Part shown: one piece after another, positions 9,733 through 16,807 of the stretch
Layout: every line of letters begins with the position of its first letter
How positions within the stretch are numbered: position 1 is the stretch's first letter
NCBI GenBank assembly: GCA_944323145.1
Contig: CALURJ010000015.1
Location: 1 to 46,964, forward strand
Length of the DNA: 46,964 bases
Origin: Candidatus Gastranaerophilales bacterium
GTDB taxonomy: Bacteria; Cyanobacteriota; Vampirovibrionia; Gastranaerophilales; Gastranaerophilaceae
Direction of reading: 5' to 3'
The notes under the pieces: generated by a model
The model's input: the letters and a program-made list of their open reading frames with translations, nothing else
Database searches by the model: none
What the model was told of the DNA's origin: nothing
Made by a program: the position numbers and the translations under genes

Positions 9733-10854
9733 CTAATTCGCCGGTTTTTCAACAGGCAGTATTACGTAAAATGACGAACCTTTCATGACTTCTGAATTTA
9801 CCCACATAGCGCCGCCCATTCTCTTAACCATTGTATAAGCAGTGCCTAAGGTTAAAGAGCGTACGATAGTTTTTTTATGTACCCTGTCAAGTTGTGTATA
9901 AGGTTCAAAAAGCCCTTCCATTTCTGTTTCGGCAAGTCCGATACCTGTATCCGTAACAGTAATTCTTAGATATGAATTGCTTGCCCCACCTTTTATAATT
10001 TTTACTCCACTTTTTTCAATAACATCAGATTCAGGATAATCAACTTTTATTGTGATTGAACCCGCATCAGTTAATTTTATTGATGTTTCAAGAATATTCT
10101 GTAAAATGATTTTAACATCGTTTTCATCATTGTAAATTGTCTTTTTCATTAATTCATCAAAATCATAGTTAACAATTAAATTTTTGGCATCTAAAATATT
10201 TTCGTTATTTCTGACAACAGACTGTATTGCATTTGTAATATCAAACGGTTGAATATCACACTTGAACAAAGAAGATTCAGCCTGTGAAAATTCCAGAAGT
10301 TTTTCCATAAAGTGCAATAATTCTGTAGAATTTTTATTAATTATTCTTACATATTTGTTTTGTTTTTCCGTTATTTCTCCGCCGAGTCCGTCAAGCAGTG
10401 CCTGCGAAAAACCTATTATTGACTGTATCGGTGATTTTATTTCATTTGATAATCTTACAAGCATAAGATTTTTTTCTTTGTTCAAACGGCCTGTTCTTTC
10501 TGCAATAGTAAGGACATTTGTCATTGCAGTGACATCTCTTATTGTTATAAAATACTGGTCGACATATTTTTTGGCATTCATTTCAATAAAAAATTCTTTG
10601 CCTTCGACCGTAAAAGCTCCTGTAACAACGGAATTTCTTTTAGAATAAGACTTTTCTGCCATTTCAAGGCCGTTAGCAACAAGTTCGTCAAAGCTTAAAC
10701 CTTTTAAATCTCCTGCATTACTTTCAAATATAACTGCTGCTTTATTATTAACCCATATAACTCTGCCGTCAAAATCAACTACAAATACAGCGTCGGGCAG
10801 GTTTTTGATAACTTCTTTAGGATTTATGTTACTAAATAAATTAGTAAAATTCAT
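9733..10854 (-). CDS. PAS-domain sensor kinase with degenerate catalytic boxes
   Basis: A 373-residue soluble protein: PAS domain at about 12-110 (LPDAVFVVDFDGRVIWVN), dimerisation/H-box helix pair at about 125-195, ATPase-like domain to the end. The H-box reads MLVRLSNEIKSPIQSIIGFS: the phospho-accepting His is Asn137 (codon at 10444-10446). The N-box reads NILETSIKLT, with Thr where the Mg-binding Asn is expected. G1 (DTGIGLAE) is intact, but G2 reads LGTAYTMVKRMGG and lacks the glycine pattern. It is probably a pseudokinase or a regulator of a partner kinase, which is inference. No membrane segment is present and no response regulator is nearby. It lies 18 bases upstream of the ABC ATPase on the same strand. 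SD GGAAG precedes the start. Confidence 0.85.
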   Translation of the reverse strand: MNFTNLFSNINPKEVIKNLPDAVFVVDFDGRVIWVNNKAAVIFESNAGDLKGLSFDELVANGLEMAEKSYSKRNSVVTGAFTVEGKEFFIEMNAKKYVDQYFITIRDVTAMTNVLTIAERTGRLNKEKNLMLVRLSNEIKSPIQSIIGFSQALLDGLGGEITEKQNKYVRIINKNSTELLHFMEKLLEFSQAESSLFKCDIQPFDITNAIQSVVRNNENILDAKNLIVNYDFDELMKKTIYNDENDVKIILQNILETSIKLTDAGSITIKVDYPESDVIEKSGVKIIKGGASNSYLRITVTDTGIGLAETEMEGLFEPYTQLDRVHKKTIVRSLTLGTAYTMVKRMGGAMWVNSEVMKGSSFYVILPVEKPAN

Positions 10855-10942
10855 TGTTGCATTACTTCCTTTAATGTTGTATACTTTATATAATAATTAT
10901 ATATTTGTACATCGTACACTATATTTTTAATATAGCATAAAC

Positions 10943-11076
10943 AGTTTGTAAAAAATGATTATATATTAATTTTTGTAATTTTTTTTTTACAAACTAGCAA
11001 AAAAATTCTTTTTCATGTTTTAAAGCATAAAACGAGAAAAAGAGATATACATAATCGTTATGGTGTATTGCCGTAA
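10943..11076. other. Cluster of inverted repeats in divergent intergenic region
   Basis: The gap between the kinase gene and the next rightward gene holds three palindromes. One is a perfect 13-bp inverted repeat (AGTTTGTAAAAAA at 10943-10955, TTTTTTACAAACT at 10983-10995). The second is a long near-perfect hairpin at 11008-11042 (CTTTTTC ... GAAAAAG with GTTTTA/TAAAAC inside). The third is a small hairpin at 11057-11076 (GTTATGG/CCGTAAC). The last two would lie in the leader of the gene at 11105. Confidence 0.6.
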
Positions 11077-11104
11077 CCCCAAAAAAAGAAAAGAGGATGT
11101 GACT

Positions 11105-11458
11105 ATGAACGAAATTCCTAAAAACCCGCAAGGTTCAAGCATTCCACAGCAACCGCAAACTCAAAAAATCGAACAAGTAAAACCGGAAGCTGTTCAAGAC
11201 ACTACTCAACCGGCTGCAGCAGATGTTCAAACCAAAGAAATTAATGAAATACCGGAAAATCCTGCAGATCGTTCCGCAATCAAGGTGGATAACCTTGAAA
11301 ATGACATTAAAGTTTTTGTTTCTAATCCTGAATTAGCAGCAAAAGCACTTGAAGTTGCAGAACTTGCAGAGAAAAAATATGCAGATGCAGGTATTTCCAA
11401 TCCTGAACTTAAAGCACTAGCAGTCAGCAAGGCTTTTGTTGAAGAATTCCAAAAATAA
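11105..11458 (+). CDS. Hypothetical protein with disordered N-terminus, 117 aa
   Basis: The start at 11105 is chosen because AGAGG lies 8 bases upstream; an upstream in-frame GTG-type start at 11060 would have no SD. The first 55 residues are low-complexity, rich in Pro, Gln, Glu and Thr (NPQGSSIPQQPQTQKIEQ). The last 60 form one or two predicted helices rich in Ala, Glu and Lys (NPELAAKALEVAELAEKKY, ELKALAVSKAFVEEF). No signal peptide, membrane segment or known domain is recognised. Its leader is rich in hairpins. Confidence 0.75.
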   Translation: MNEIPKNPQGSSIPQQPQTQKIEQVKPEAVQDTTQPAAADVQTKEINEIPENPADRSAIKVDNLENDIKVFVSNPELAAKALEVAELAEKKYADAGISNPELKALAVSKAFVEEFQK

Positions 11459-11505
11459 CGGACTTTAACAAGGTTTGCTCAAAAAGAGCAGTAAAATCTA
11501 AAATT

Positions 11506-11958
11506 TTAAAATACATTTTTGTTGTCGTTTGATAAATAATCGACAACCGCTTTTAGCCCCAATTTATAACTGTTTATCCCAAATCCTGATATCTGGCCTA
11601 TGCACACCGGTGCAAGGAATGAATGATGTCTGAATTCTTCTCTTTTATAGATATTTGTCATATGAACTTCCGCTGTTGGTAGATTTACAGCAGATATTGC
11701 ATCTCTTATTGCAACGCTTGTGTGTGTATAAGCCCCTGCATTAATTACAATAGCGTCAGCAGTATCTTTTGCGGAGTGGATTTTTTCAACAATTTCTCCT
11801 TCAAAGTTGCTCTGAAATGTTTCTAATTCAATTCCGAGTTCAAATGACATTGCATATAGTTCTTTTTCTAAATCATTTAATGTCATGGAGCCATATTTGT
11901 CAGGCTCGCGCATTCCGAGCATATTCATATTAACGCCGTTTATAACAAGTATCTTCAT
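11506..11958 (-). CDS. aroQ: Type II 3-dehydroquinate dehydratase
   Basis: Third step of the shikimate pathway: dehydrates 3-dehydroquinate to 3-dehydroshikimate as a cytoplasmic dodecamer. The 150-residue length is typical. Visible active-site parts: the N-terminal loop NMNMLGMREPDKYG with R17 and catalytic Y22, FQSNFEGE, NAGAYTHTSVAIRDA and the catalytic-histidine motif EVHMTNIYKREEFR with H99. The ATG at 11956-11958 is preferred over an upstream in-frame codon at 11997 because GGAG lies 7 bases before it and the protein then begins with the normal MKILVINGVN. No other aro gene is adjacent. A TATAAT lies on this strand about 30 bases upstream. Confidence 0.95.
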   Translation of the reverse strand: MKILVINGVNMNMLGMREPDKYGSMTLNDLEKELYAMSFELGIELETFQSNFEGEIVEKIHSAKDTADAIVINAGAYTHTSVAIRDAISAVNLPTAEVHMTNIYKREEFRHHSFLAPVCIGQISGFGINSYKLGLKAVVDYLSNDNKNVF

Positions 11959-12109
11959 GCTTATTCTCCAAACACTATTATAATAATATAAAATCAAGAA
12001 ATTGTAAATTTTTATTAACTTTTTAATTACATGTGTAACAAAAAAAGCATGCTTGCATTATCATGCATGTACAACTATCCCCAAATCTCCTCCCAAGATT
12101 ATTGTTCAA

Positions 12110-12142
12110 AAGCTGTACGAAAGTGTGCAGCTTCTTTTTTTT
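12110..12142 (+). terminator. Orphan Rho-independent terminator, probable 3' end of a small RNA
   Basis: The hairpin AAGCTG (12110-12115) / CAGCTT (12128-12133), with a GAAA-type loop, is followed by C and eight T. It reads rightwards but lies between two divergently transcribed genes (aroQ leftwards, the 83-aa gene rightwards) and upstream of the latter's best promoter. It must therefore end a transcript starting inside the gap, most simply a small RNA from roughly 12010-12060 to 12142. Confidence 0.65.
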
Positions 12143-12161
12143 GCTGTTTTGTATAATTATC

Positions 12162-12189
12162 TTGACTTATTAAAATAAATAACTAAAAT
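12162..12189 (+). promoter_or_regulatory. Sigma-70-like promoter for the 83-aa gene
   Basis: TTGACT at 12162-12167, a 16-base spacer and TAAAAT at 12184-12189 lie about 32 bases upstream of the ATG at 12222. Confidence 0.6.
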
Positions 12190-12221
12190 ATATATGTGAA
12201 ACACATTTACGGGGATGTAGG

Positions 12222-12473
12222 ATGAGATTAGTCGAAAAGCTTAAGGAATACGAAAATCAATATATGTTCATCAAATGGGCAACAGGCGGTGAATACGGAA
12301 AACTTATATATGCAGGCGAAGACTTCATTGAATTCAACGTAATAAATGTTGATACAATGGATTATGCGGAAACAGTTTTAATCCACAGTCCGTTAATTTT
12401 GGAAGTTGCAATCGGAGGAGCTGATGTTCAGAGGATTGTGGCTGAAGTTTCTTCAAAACTGACTATGGAATAA
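12222..12473 (+). CDS. Small conserved-looking hypothetical protein, 83 aa
   Basis: Reads as a small folded beta-rich domain: MRLVEKLKEYENQYMFIKW, then GGEYGKLIYAGEDFIEFNVIN, then a C-terminal helix (ADVQRIVAEVSSKL). The pattern of a glycine-containing strand followed by GEDFIEF loosely recalls Sm-like or SH3-barrel proteins, but this is only a resemblance. GGGGA lies 7 bases before the ATG, and a plausible -35/-10 pair lies upstream. It stands alone, between a small-RNA terminator and a convergent prepilin gene that ends one base away. Confidence 0.75.
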   Translation: MRLVEKLKEYENQYMFIKWATGGEYGKLIYAGEDFIEFNVINVDTMDYAETVLIHSPLILEVAIGGADVQRIVAEVSSKLTME

Positions 12474-12474
12474 A

Positions 12475-13317
12475 CTATTTACATTTAGTTTTTGTTCCCC
12501 ATTGTAAATCATCGCAGTGAAGATAATCCATATTTTCATTTTGTATGACCCATGCGGTACAATCACTGGCTAAAGCCCTGTTGAAACTACAAGCTTGTGA
12601 AAAATCTGGATGTTCTTGTTGTGTTCCGACTGGAAGTATTCTATCTTTTTTCATTTCAAACGTAAAAAAGTCTTTACCAAATTGGTTTGGTCCCCTGTAA
12701 TATCCGTTTGTATCCACATATATTTCTGCACAGTTGGTGGTATAGGTATATGGGCCAATATAGTCTGTTGAGCAGTTTTTAAATCCGTTGCTGACATGGA
12801 ATATAATTAAACTACCATCTGCTAAAACCAGATGTTTGTAAGAATTTTGACTATTGTAGGCTATATGTGGAGTTCCATTTAAATATAAATATTTTTTTGA
12901 ACCAATGCAGGTGTTTACCTTTTTGCAGTCATCAGCTATTTTAAAATAAGGTTCAAAATACTTATAAAGTAGTACTTGTGAACCTTCTATTGAATCCCCC
13001 TCTTTTAAATCCCATTGATCAACTGTCATTCCGGTGTCATTAATTGCACTTACAAGTGCCTGACTTAAAATAGAATATACTTTTTTCAATTTGGCAGCGG
13101 TTTCCTTTTCCCTATAATTTTGCATAACAGAGGGAAGTGTCATCGCCGCCACAACACCGATGATGCCGAGGGTGATAAGAACCTCAGACAAAGTGAATGC
13201 AAATTTTTTTAGTCGATAAGACGTTAAGACGTTAGGACGATAAGTGCGTTTCGGGGAATTACTCTTCCCCTCCCTTATCAGGGAGGGGGTTAGGGGTGGG
13301 TATTGATCAAAACCCAT
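12475..13317 (-). CDS. Prepilin-like protein with a repeat-derived leader, possibly phase-variable
   Basis: A type IV pilin/pseudopilin-like protein: the class III signal KKFAFTLSEVLITLGIIGVVAAMTLPSVM gives a membrane helix, followed by a helical spine (AAKLKKVYSILSQALVSAIND) and a Cys-rich globular head. The signal sits about 38 residues in from the first in-frame ATG (13315-13317), much longer than a usual leader. That ATG lies inside a REPIN-like repeat, which also supplies AGGTTAGG as a weak SD. A stronger start (AGGAGG, then ATG at 13491-13493) lies upstream but is out of frame by one base because of a 10-C tract. With 11 or 8 C the frame would run unbroken from there into this gene. No ATG, GTG or TTG lies near the signal peptide itself. 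Probably co-transcribed with the 214-aa gene upstream. Confidence 0.75.
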   Translation of the reverse strand: MGFDQYPPLTPSLIREGKSNSPKRTYRPNVLTSYRLKKFAFTLSEVLITLGIIGVVAAMTLPSVMQNYREKETAAKLKKVYSILSQALVSAINDTGMTVDQWDLKEGDSIEGSQVLLYKYFEPYFKIADDCKKVNTCIGSKKYLYLNGTPHIAYNSQNSYKHLVLADGSLIIFHVSNGFKNCSTDYIGPYTYTTNCAEIYVDTNGYYRGPNQFGKDFFTFEMKKDRILPVGTQQEHPDFSQACSFNRALASDCTAWVIQNENMDYLHCDDLQWGTKTKCK

Positions 13318-13342
13318 CCTAACCTTCCCTAATAAGGGAAGG
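13267..13342 (-). repeat. REPIN-like palindromic repeat, inverted copy overlapping prepilin start
   Basis: Two inverted REP-like hairpins (CCCTCCCTTATCAGGGAGGG and CCTTCCCTAATAAGGGAAGG) each carry an adjacent ACCC-type tag (TAGGGGTGGG and ACCCATCCT). The short spacer between them is TATTGATCAA. It is the most compact copy in the window and is translated in the prepilin frame. Confidence 0.8.
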
Positions 13343-13448
13343 AATTTATTTTTACGCGGGCACTGCCCGCCAATAACAGCCTGCCCTCCTGCCTTCTTGA
13401 CCTCCGGAAATCTGTTTATATTAAACTCACCTGAAAATACAGTATCTG

Positions 13449-13493
13449 TCAGTCTTGCGGGGGGGGGGCAATTCTAAGCTTTCTATTTAACAT
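13449..13493 (-). CDS. Short upstream frame ending after the poly-C tract
   Basis: With the present 10 C, the frame from ATG 13491-13493 reads MLNRKLRIAPPPQD and stops at 13449-13451. The AGGAGG at 13499-13504 is one of the best SD sequences in the window. It overlaps the TAG stop of the 214-aa gene, so translation would be coupled. One added C makes this the N-terminus of the prepilin gene. Confidence 0.5.
   Translation of the reverse strand: MLNRKLRIAPPPQD
13459..13468. repeat. Homopolymer of ten G (C on the coding strand)
   Basis: Ten consecutive G in an AT-rich genome, inside the predicted 5' coding part of a prepilin gene. Tracts like this slip during replication and are also prone to sequencing error. 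Confidence 0.95.
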
Positions 13494-13502
13494 TTTGACC
13501 TC

Positions 13503-14147
13503 CTATATATTAAAACTTTTTCTTGAGCCTTCTTCATGGTAGAACCCTCCGCCGCAGATGGTTTCTACTACCTTTAACACGAATTCTCTTGGAGCATCAA
13601 CCTGATTGAGGTAAAATTCGCGGTTTGGAAGATGTCTGATTTTCATTATTGAATTCTGTGTTGATTCCGGCGGTATAAATAATGATGCCACTTCGTTATC
13701 AAGGAGTTTGCCCATTTCTTCATCGTGATCCATAACTCCTTTCATAATTTCATAATAGTTCCCTTTTATGGCCATAATACGGCTTGAGAAAAGGTGCTGG
13801 CCGTCTTCCCTGTATAGTGCCTGAGGCTGATAATTACAGCGGGTTGTAAAACTCATTTTATGCCAGAGAATATTTACGATTACAACGGATTTTTGCGGAT
13901 CTGTATCGACATAAATATTCTGGGTTGTTACATTTCTGGATGAAAAGGCTTCTTTAAGAGTATCAACAACAATCTGCAGGTTGTCAATCATTCTAATAAA
14001 AATTTCATTAGTATTGATATTTGCATGCTGATAATCAAGAAATTGTTTATACATATGGGTAGAAACAAGTCCAATTCTCTCTTGAATCAGGGCTGATTTT
14101 CTGGCAGATGTTTCAGAATTATCAAAACTTTCGAAATTATTCAACAA
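13503..14147 (-). CDS. Hypothetical protein, 214 aa, upstream of the prepilin
   Basis: No family recognised. It is soluble, with no signal peptide or membrane segment. The N-terminal 75 residues look helical (SALIQERIGLVSTHMYKQF, MIDNLQIVVDTLKEAF). The middle looks like beta strands (KSVVIVNILWHKMSFTTRCNY) and the C-terminal part has helices and a GGGFYHEEGS tail. It ends on the AGGAGG that would start the downstream prepilin frame, so the two are probably translationally coupled. A role with the prepilin is only inferred from position. Confidence 0.8.
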   Translation of the reverse strand: MLNNFESFDNSETSARKSALIQERIGLVSTHMYKQFLDYQHANINTNEIFIRMIDNLQIVVDTLKEAFSSRNVTTQNIYVDTDPQKSVVIVNILWHKMSFTTRCNYQPQALYREDGQHLFSSRIMAIKGNYYEIMKGVMDHDEEMGKLLDNEVASLFIPPESTQNSIMKIRHLPNREFYLNQVDAPREFVLKVVETICGGGFYHEEGSRKSFNI

Positions 14148-14255
14148 TTTTACCGTTCCTTATACCGACATGAAATAATAAACATGAATTTATGTAAATA
14201 TTATATGTTTTTTCTTTACAAAGTAGAATACATAAAAAGGTTTATTTATTGTTGT

Positions 14256-14990
14256 TTATATTTTGCATATAAAAATAACAGGTGAATATGTAAGCGTTAG
14301 TTCAGGGTATTCGGATTTGTATTTTTCGCAAAATTCTTTAACCTCTTTGAAACCCCAATGCTGTAAAGTTAGAGAATTTACACCGGTATTTTTCATGTGG
14401 GCAAGAATTTCCAGAGGGTTTGAAAAATTCATAATATATTTAAATTCTTCTGTATAAAGAATTTCAAAATTTTTTGAGAATATTGCTTTTAAGTCATCAA
14501 CTGACTTGTACTCCAGAGAAATGCCGCTAAGCTCCTTTATCTCTCTATAATTTTCCGGCGAAAATGTCGAAAATGCCAAAATCCCTTCTTTATTAAGTAT
14601 ATTCTTTAAATGACTGCTTACTTTTTCAAGGTTGTTAAACCATTGAAACATTGCATTTGAAATAATTAAATCCATCTTTTTTGATGGGGTAATTTTTTGA
14701 GCATTCCCGCAGATAAAGGTAAATTCAGGTATAATTTGAGATAAATATTTTTTTGATTTTTCAGTTAAATCATTAGCGCAATAGTTTTTATATTTTATAT
14801 TTTTTACAAATTCTTCTGTCAAAAGACCTGTCCCGCTGCCAAGTTCCAGAACATTTTCAAAATTGTTTTTTATTCCTGCAAGATTTGCTATGAGTTTTTG
14901 TGCGGTAAATTTTTGTACAATGGCATTTTCATTGTACTTTTCCATACTTTTTTCAAACTGTTTTTTTATAATTTTAGGGTTTATCTGCAT
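14256..14990 (-). CDS. bioC: Malonyl-ACP O-methyltransferase
   Basis: Methylates malonyl-ACP with S-adenosylmethionine so that the fatty-acid cycle can build the pimeloyl chain of biotin. A 244-residue class I methyltransferase: FEKSMEKYNENAIVQKFTAQKL at the start, SAM motif VLELGSGTGLLTEEF, acidic motif CANDLTEK, then MDLIISNAMFQWF and LNKEGILAFSTFSPENYREI, which is the typical BioC signature. The ATG at 14988-14990 is chosen because GGGAAGA precedes it; another ATG lies 18 bases upstream. It overlaps bioG by 10 bases and is the last gene of bioF-bioG-bioC. Confidence 0.93.
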   Translation of the reverse strand: MQINPKIIKKQFEKSMEKYNENAIVQKFTAQKLIANLAGIKNNFENVLELGSGTGLLTEEFVKNIKYKNYCANDLTEKSKKYLSQIIPEFTFICGNAQKITPSKKMDLIISNAMFQWFNNLEKVSSHLKNILNKEGILAFSTFSPENYREIKELSGISLEYKSVDDLKAIFSKNFEILYTEEFKYIMNFSNPLEILAHMKNTGVNSLTLQHWGFKEVKEFCEKYKSEYPELTLTYSPVIFICKI

Positions 14991-15637
14991 TTTAAAATAT
15001 CTTCCCAACTCTTAAAATTATAGAACGGGAAATGTCCGCTTGCAAGGATTTTGTATGATTGTACATTATTCTGCCAGAAATTAATTTGATTTTTTGCGGG
15101 CACAATTTTGTCATTTTCGCTTATGATTGCCTGATTGTAAAATTCTTTGTAGGCAACTTCCGTATTTTGGATAACTTTGTATAAACTGTTAAGTTCTTCA
15201 ACCCTGTTTTCAATAGAGCGTTTTACCGGATTTTGCATATAGTGCTCAAAATCTTCCTGATTATCAAAAATATTTCTGTAAAATTTCCCTTCAAGTCCTT
15301 GCTTTGCGTGTTTAAGCGTCAAAAGAAATGGTTTTACCGGTATGCCGTTTTCGTCATCAACCGGGTATGGTGTTCCGTTTATTGCAATTTTTTTTGAAAA
15401 AGAAGGCAGTTTTTCTTTTAGTAAAAAGGCTGTAAAAACACCCATTGACCAGCTTATCAGCGAATAATTTTCATACTCGGGTATTTGAATTAAATCCGGA
15501 TTGCCGTAATCATAGAACATTAATACATCGTGGTTCCCGAATTCTAAAAATTTAAACGGGTTATAATCAAAACTCCATCCGGTAAAAAATATTACAAGAT
15601 TTTTGTTATCTGCCTTGTTTAGCCAGTGATATTGCAT
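14981..15637 (-). CDS. bioG: Pimeloyl-ACP methyl ester esterase, BioG type
   Basis: Removes the methyl group from pimeloyl-ACP methyl ester, ending the disguised fatty-acid cycle. A 218-residue alpha/beta hydrolase of the BioG/DUF452 group: LVIFFTGWSFDYNPF near the start (oxyanion region), the nucleophile Ser64 in SWSMGVF and the C-terminal His in ASGHFPFY. The start at MQYHWLNK fits the family; an in-frame ATG six residues earlier is possible. It overlaps bioF by 32 bases and bioC by 10. It replaces the BioH of enterobacteria. Confidence 0.92.
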   Translation of the reverse strand: MQYHWLNKADNKNLVIFFTGWSFDYNPFKFLEFGNHDVLMFYDYGNPDLIQIPEYENYSLISWSMGVFTAFLLKEKLPSFSKKIAINGTPYPVDDENGIPVKPFLLTLKHAKQGLEGKFYRNIFDNQEDFEHYMQNPVKRSIENRVEELNSLYKVIQNTEVAYKEFYNQAIISENDKIVPAKNQINFWQNNVQSYKILASGHFPFYNFKSWEDILKCR

Positions 15638-16730
15638 CAAAAAGCTCCTTTTCATTAATTTCTGTTGTCAGAGAGATTCTTATTCTGGAAGTTCCCTCCG
15701 GTACGGTCGGCGGTCTTATCGGAAGTGTAAAATAGCCGTTATTATAAAGAATTTCGCATATATCAACCGCTTCTTTATTCTCGCCGATTATTAATGGTAT
15801 TATGTGGCTTTGGCTTCCGGCCTTTTGTCCGATTTTTAACATATTCATTCTTTTATTAAAGGTATAAGGAAGCTTGTTTTCTATAATCCATTTTGAAAAT
15901 GCAATATTAACTGGTGGCAATGCCGTTGAAAAAATAAATGAGCGGGCTTTATTTATCAAATAATCTATCATTGGTTTATTTCCGGTTGCAAAAGCCCCCA
16001 TAGAAGCGATTGATTTACCGAATGTCCCGATGATTAAATCAATTTTATCTGTTAGACCTAAAGTTTCTGTGACGCCGAGGCCATTTTGGCCGAAAACTCC
16101 AAACGCATGCGCCTCGTCTAATATAAGCATACAGTTATATTTTTCTTTTAGTTCTACAAGTTTTTGAATATCCGCTATGTCGCCATCCATTGAAAAAACG
16201 CTTTCTGAAACAATAACGGCATTTTTAAAGTTTTTTCTTTCCCGAATTAAAAGTTTTTCAAGAGCTTGCATATTATTGTGCGGATATCTGAAAAATTTAC
16301 TTTCAGAAAGCCGCATTCCGTCAATTATGCTTGCGTGATTAAGTTTATCAGAAAATATTACATCACCCTTTGATGTTAATGAGCTGTTTATGCCGACATT
16401 TGCGTGATAGCCGCTGTTGAAAAGTAGTGTACTTTCTTTGTGAAACAAATCAGATATAAGCTTTTCAAGCTCCTTATAAACCGGTAAAGTCCCTGTTAAG
16501 AGTCTTGCAGATGCACTTCCAAAAGAATATTTATCTCCGGCAAATTCTAAAAATTCTTCAGTAATTTGTTTATTGTCAGCAAATCCCAAATAATTATTTG
16601 ATGATAAATTAATAAGTTTTTTATTGTTAAAGTAAATATATTTTTCGTCTTTTCCGCTAAAATTTTTTATATTTCTAAAGTGGGAGTTTTCTTTTAATAT
16701 CTCTAAATTCTCGATATAATATTCAAACAT
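15606..16730 (-). CDS. bioF: 8-amino-7-oxononanoate synthase
   Basis: Joins pimeloyl-ACP and alanine, using pyridoxal phosphate. A 374-residue alpha-oxoamine synthase: NLSSNNYLGFA near residue 45, FGSASARLLTG, the PLP-stacking LNHASIIDG, ILDEAHAFGVFG with D205 and H208, and the PLP lysine K239 in GTFGKSIASMGAF. First gene of bioF-bioG-bioC; no bioA, bioD or bioB is in the window. There is no clear SD; a TATAAA/TATTAT element lies 8-11 bases before the ATG, so the mRNA leader may be very short. No convincing BirA operator was seen. Confidence 0.95.
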   Translation of the reverse strand: MFEYYIENLEILKENSHFRNIKNFSGKDEKYIYFNNKKLINLSSNNYLGFADNKQITEEFLEFAGDKYSFGSASARLLTGTLPVYKELEKLISDLFHKESTLLFNSGYHANVGINSSLTSKGDVIFSDKLNHASIIDGMRLSESKFFRYPHNNMQALEKLLIRERKNFKNAVIVSESVFSMDGDIADIQKLVELKEKYNCMLILDEAHAFGVFGQNGLGVTETLGLTDKIDLIIGTFGKSIASMGAFATGNKPMIDYLINKARSFIFSTALPPVNIAFSKWIIENKLPYTFNKRMNMLKIGQKAGSQSHIIPLIIGENKEAVDICEILYNNGYFTLPIRPPTVPEGTSRIRISLTTEINEKELFDAISLAKQGR

Positions 16731-16807
16731 AGCTGTAATTTATAATAAAAGTTTAAAAAAGTCTATTTATTGTTGTTATATTATGGGAAAAGTGTTAAAA
16801 TTATAAT

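Noticed and set aside
9733..10854. Frameshift as explanation for the degenerate kinase boxes.
   Set aside because: The frame is continuous, and PAS and G1 motifs are intact on both sides of the altered residues.
16731..16807. BirA-type biotin operator upstream of bioF.
   Set aside because: No TTGTTAACC...GGTTAACAA pair at the proper spacing; only AT-rich sequence.
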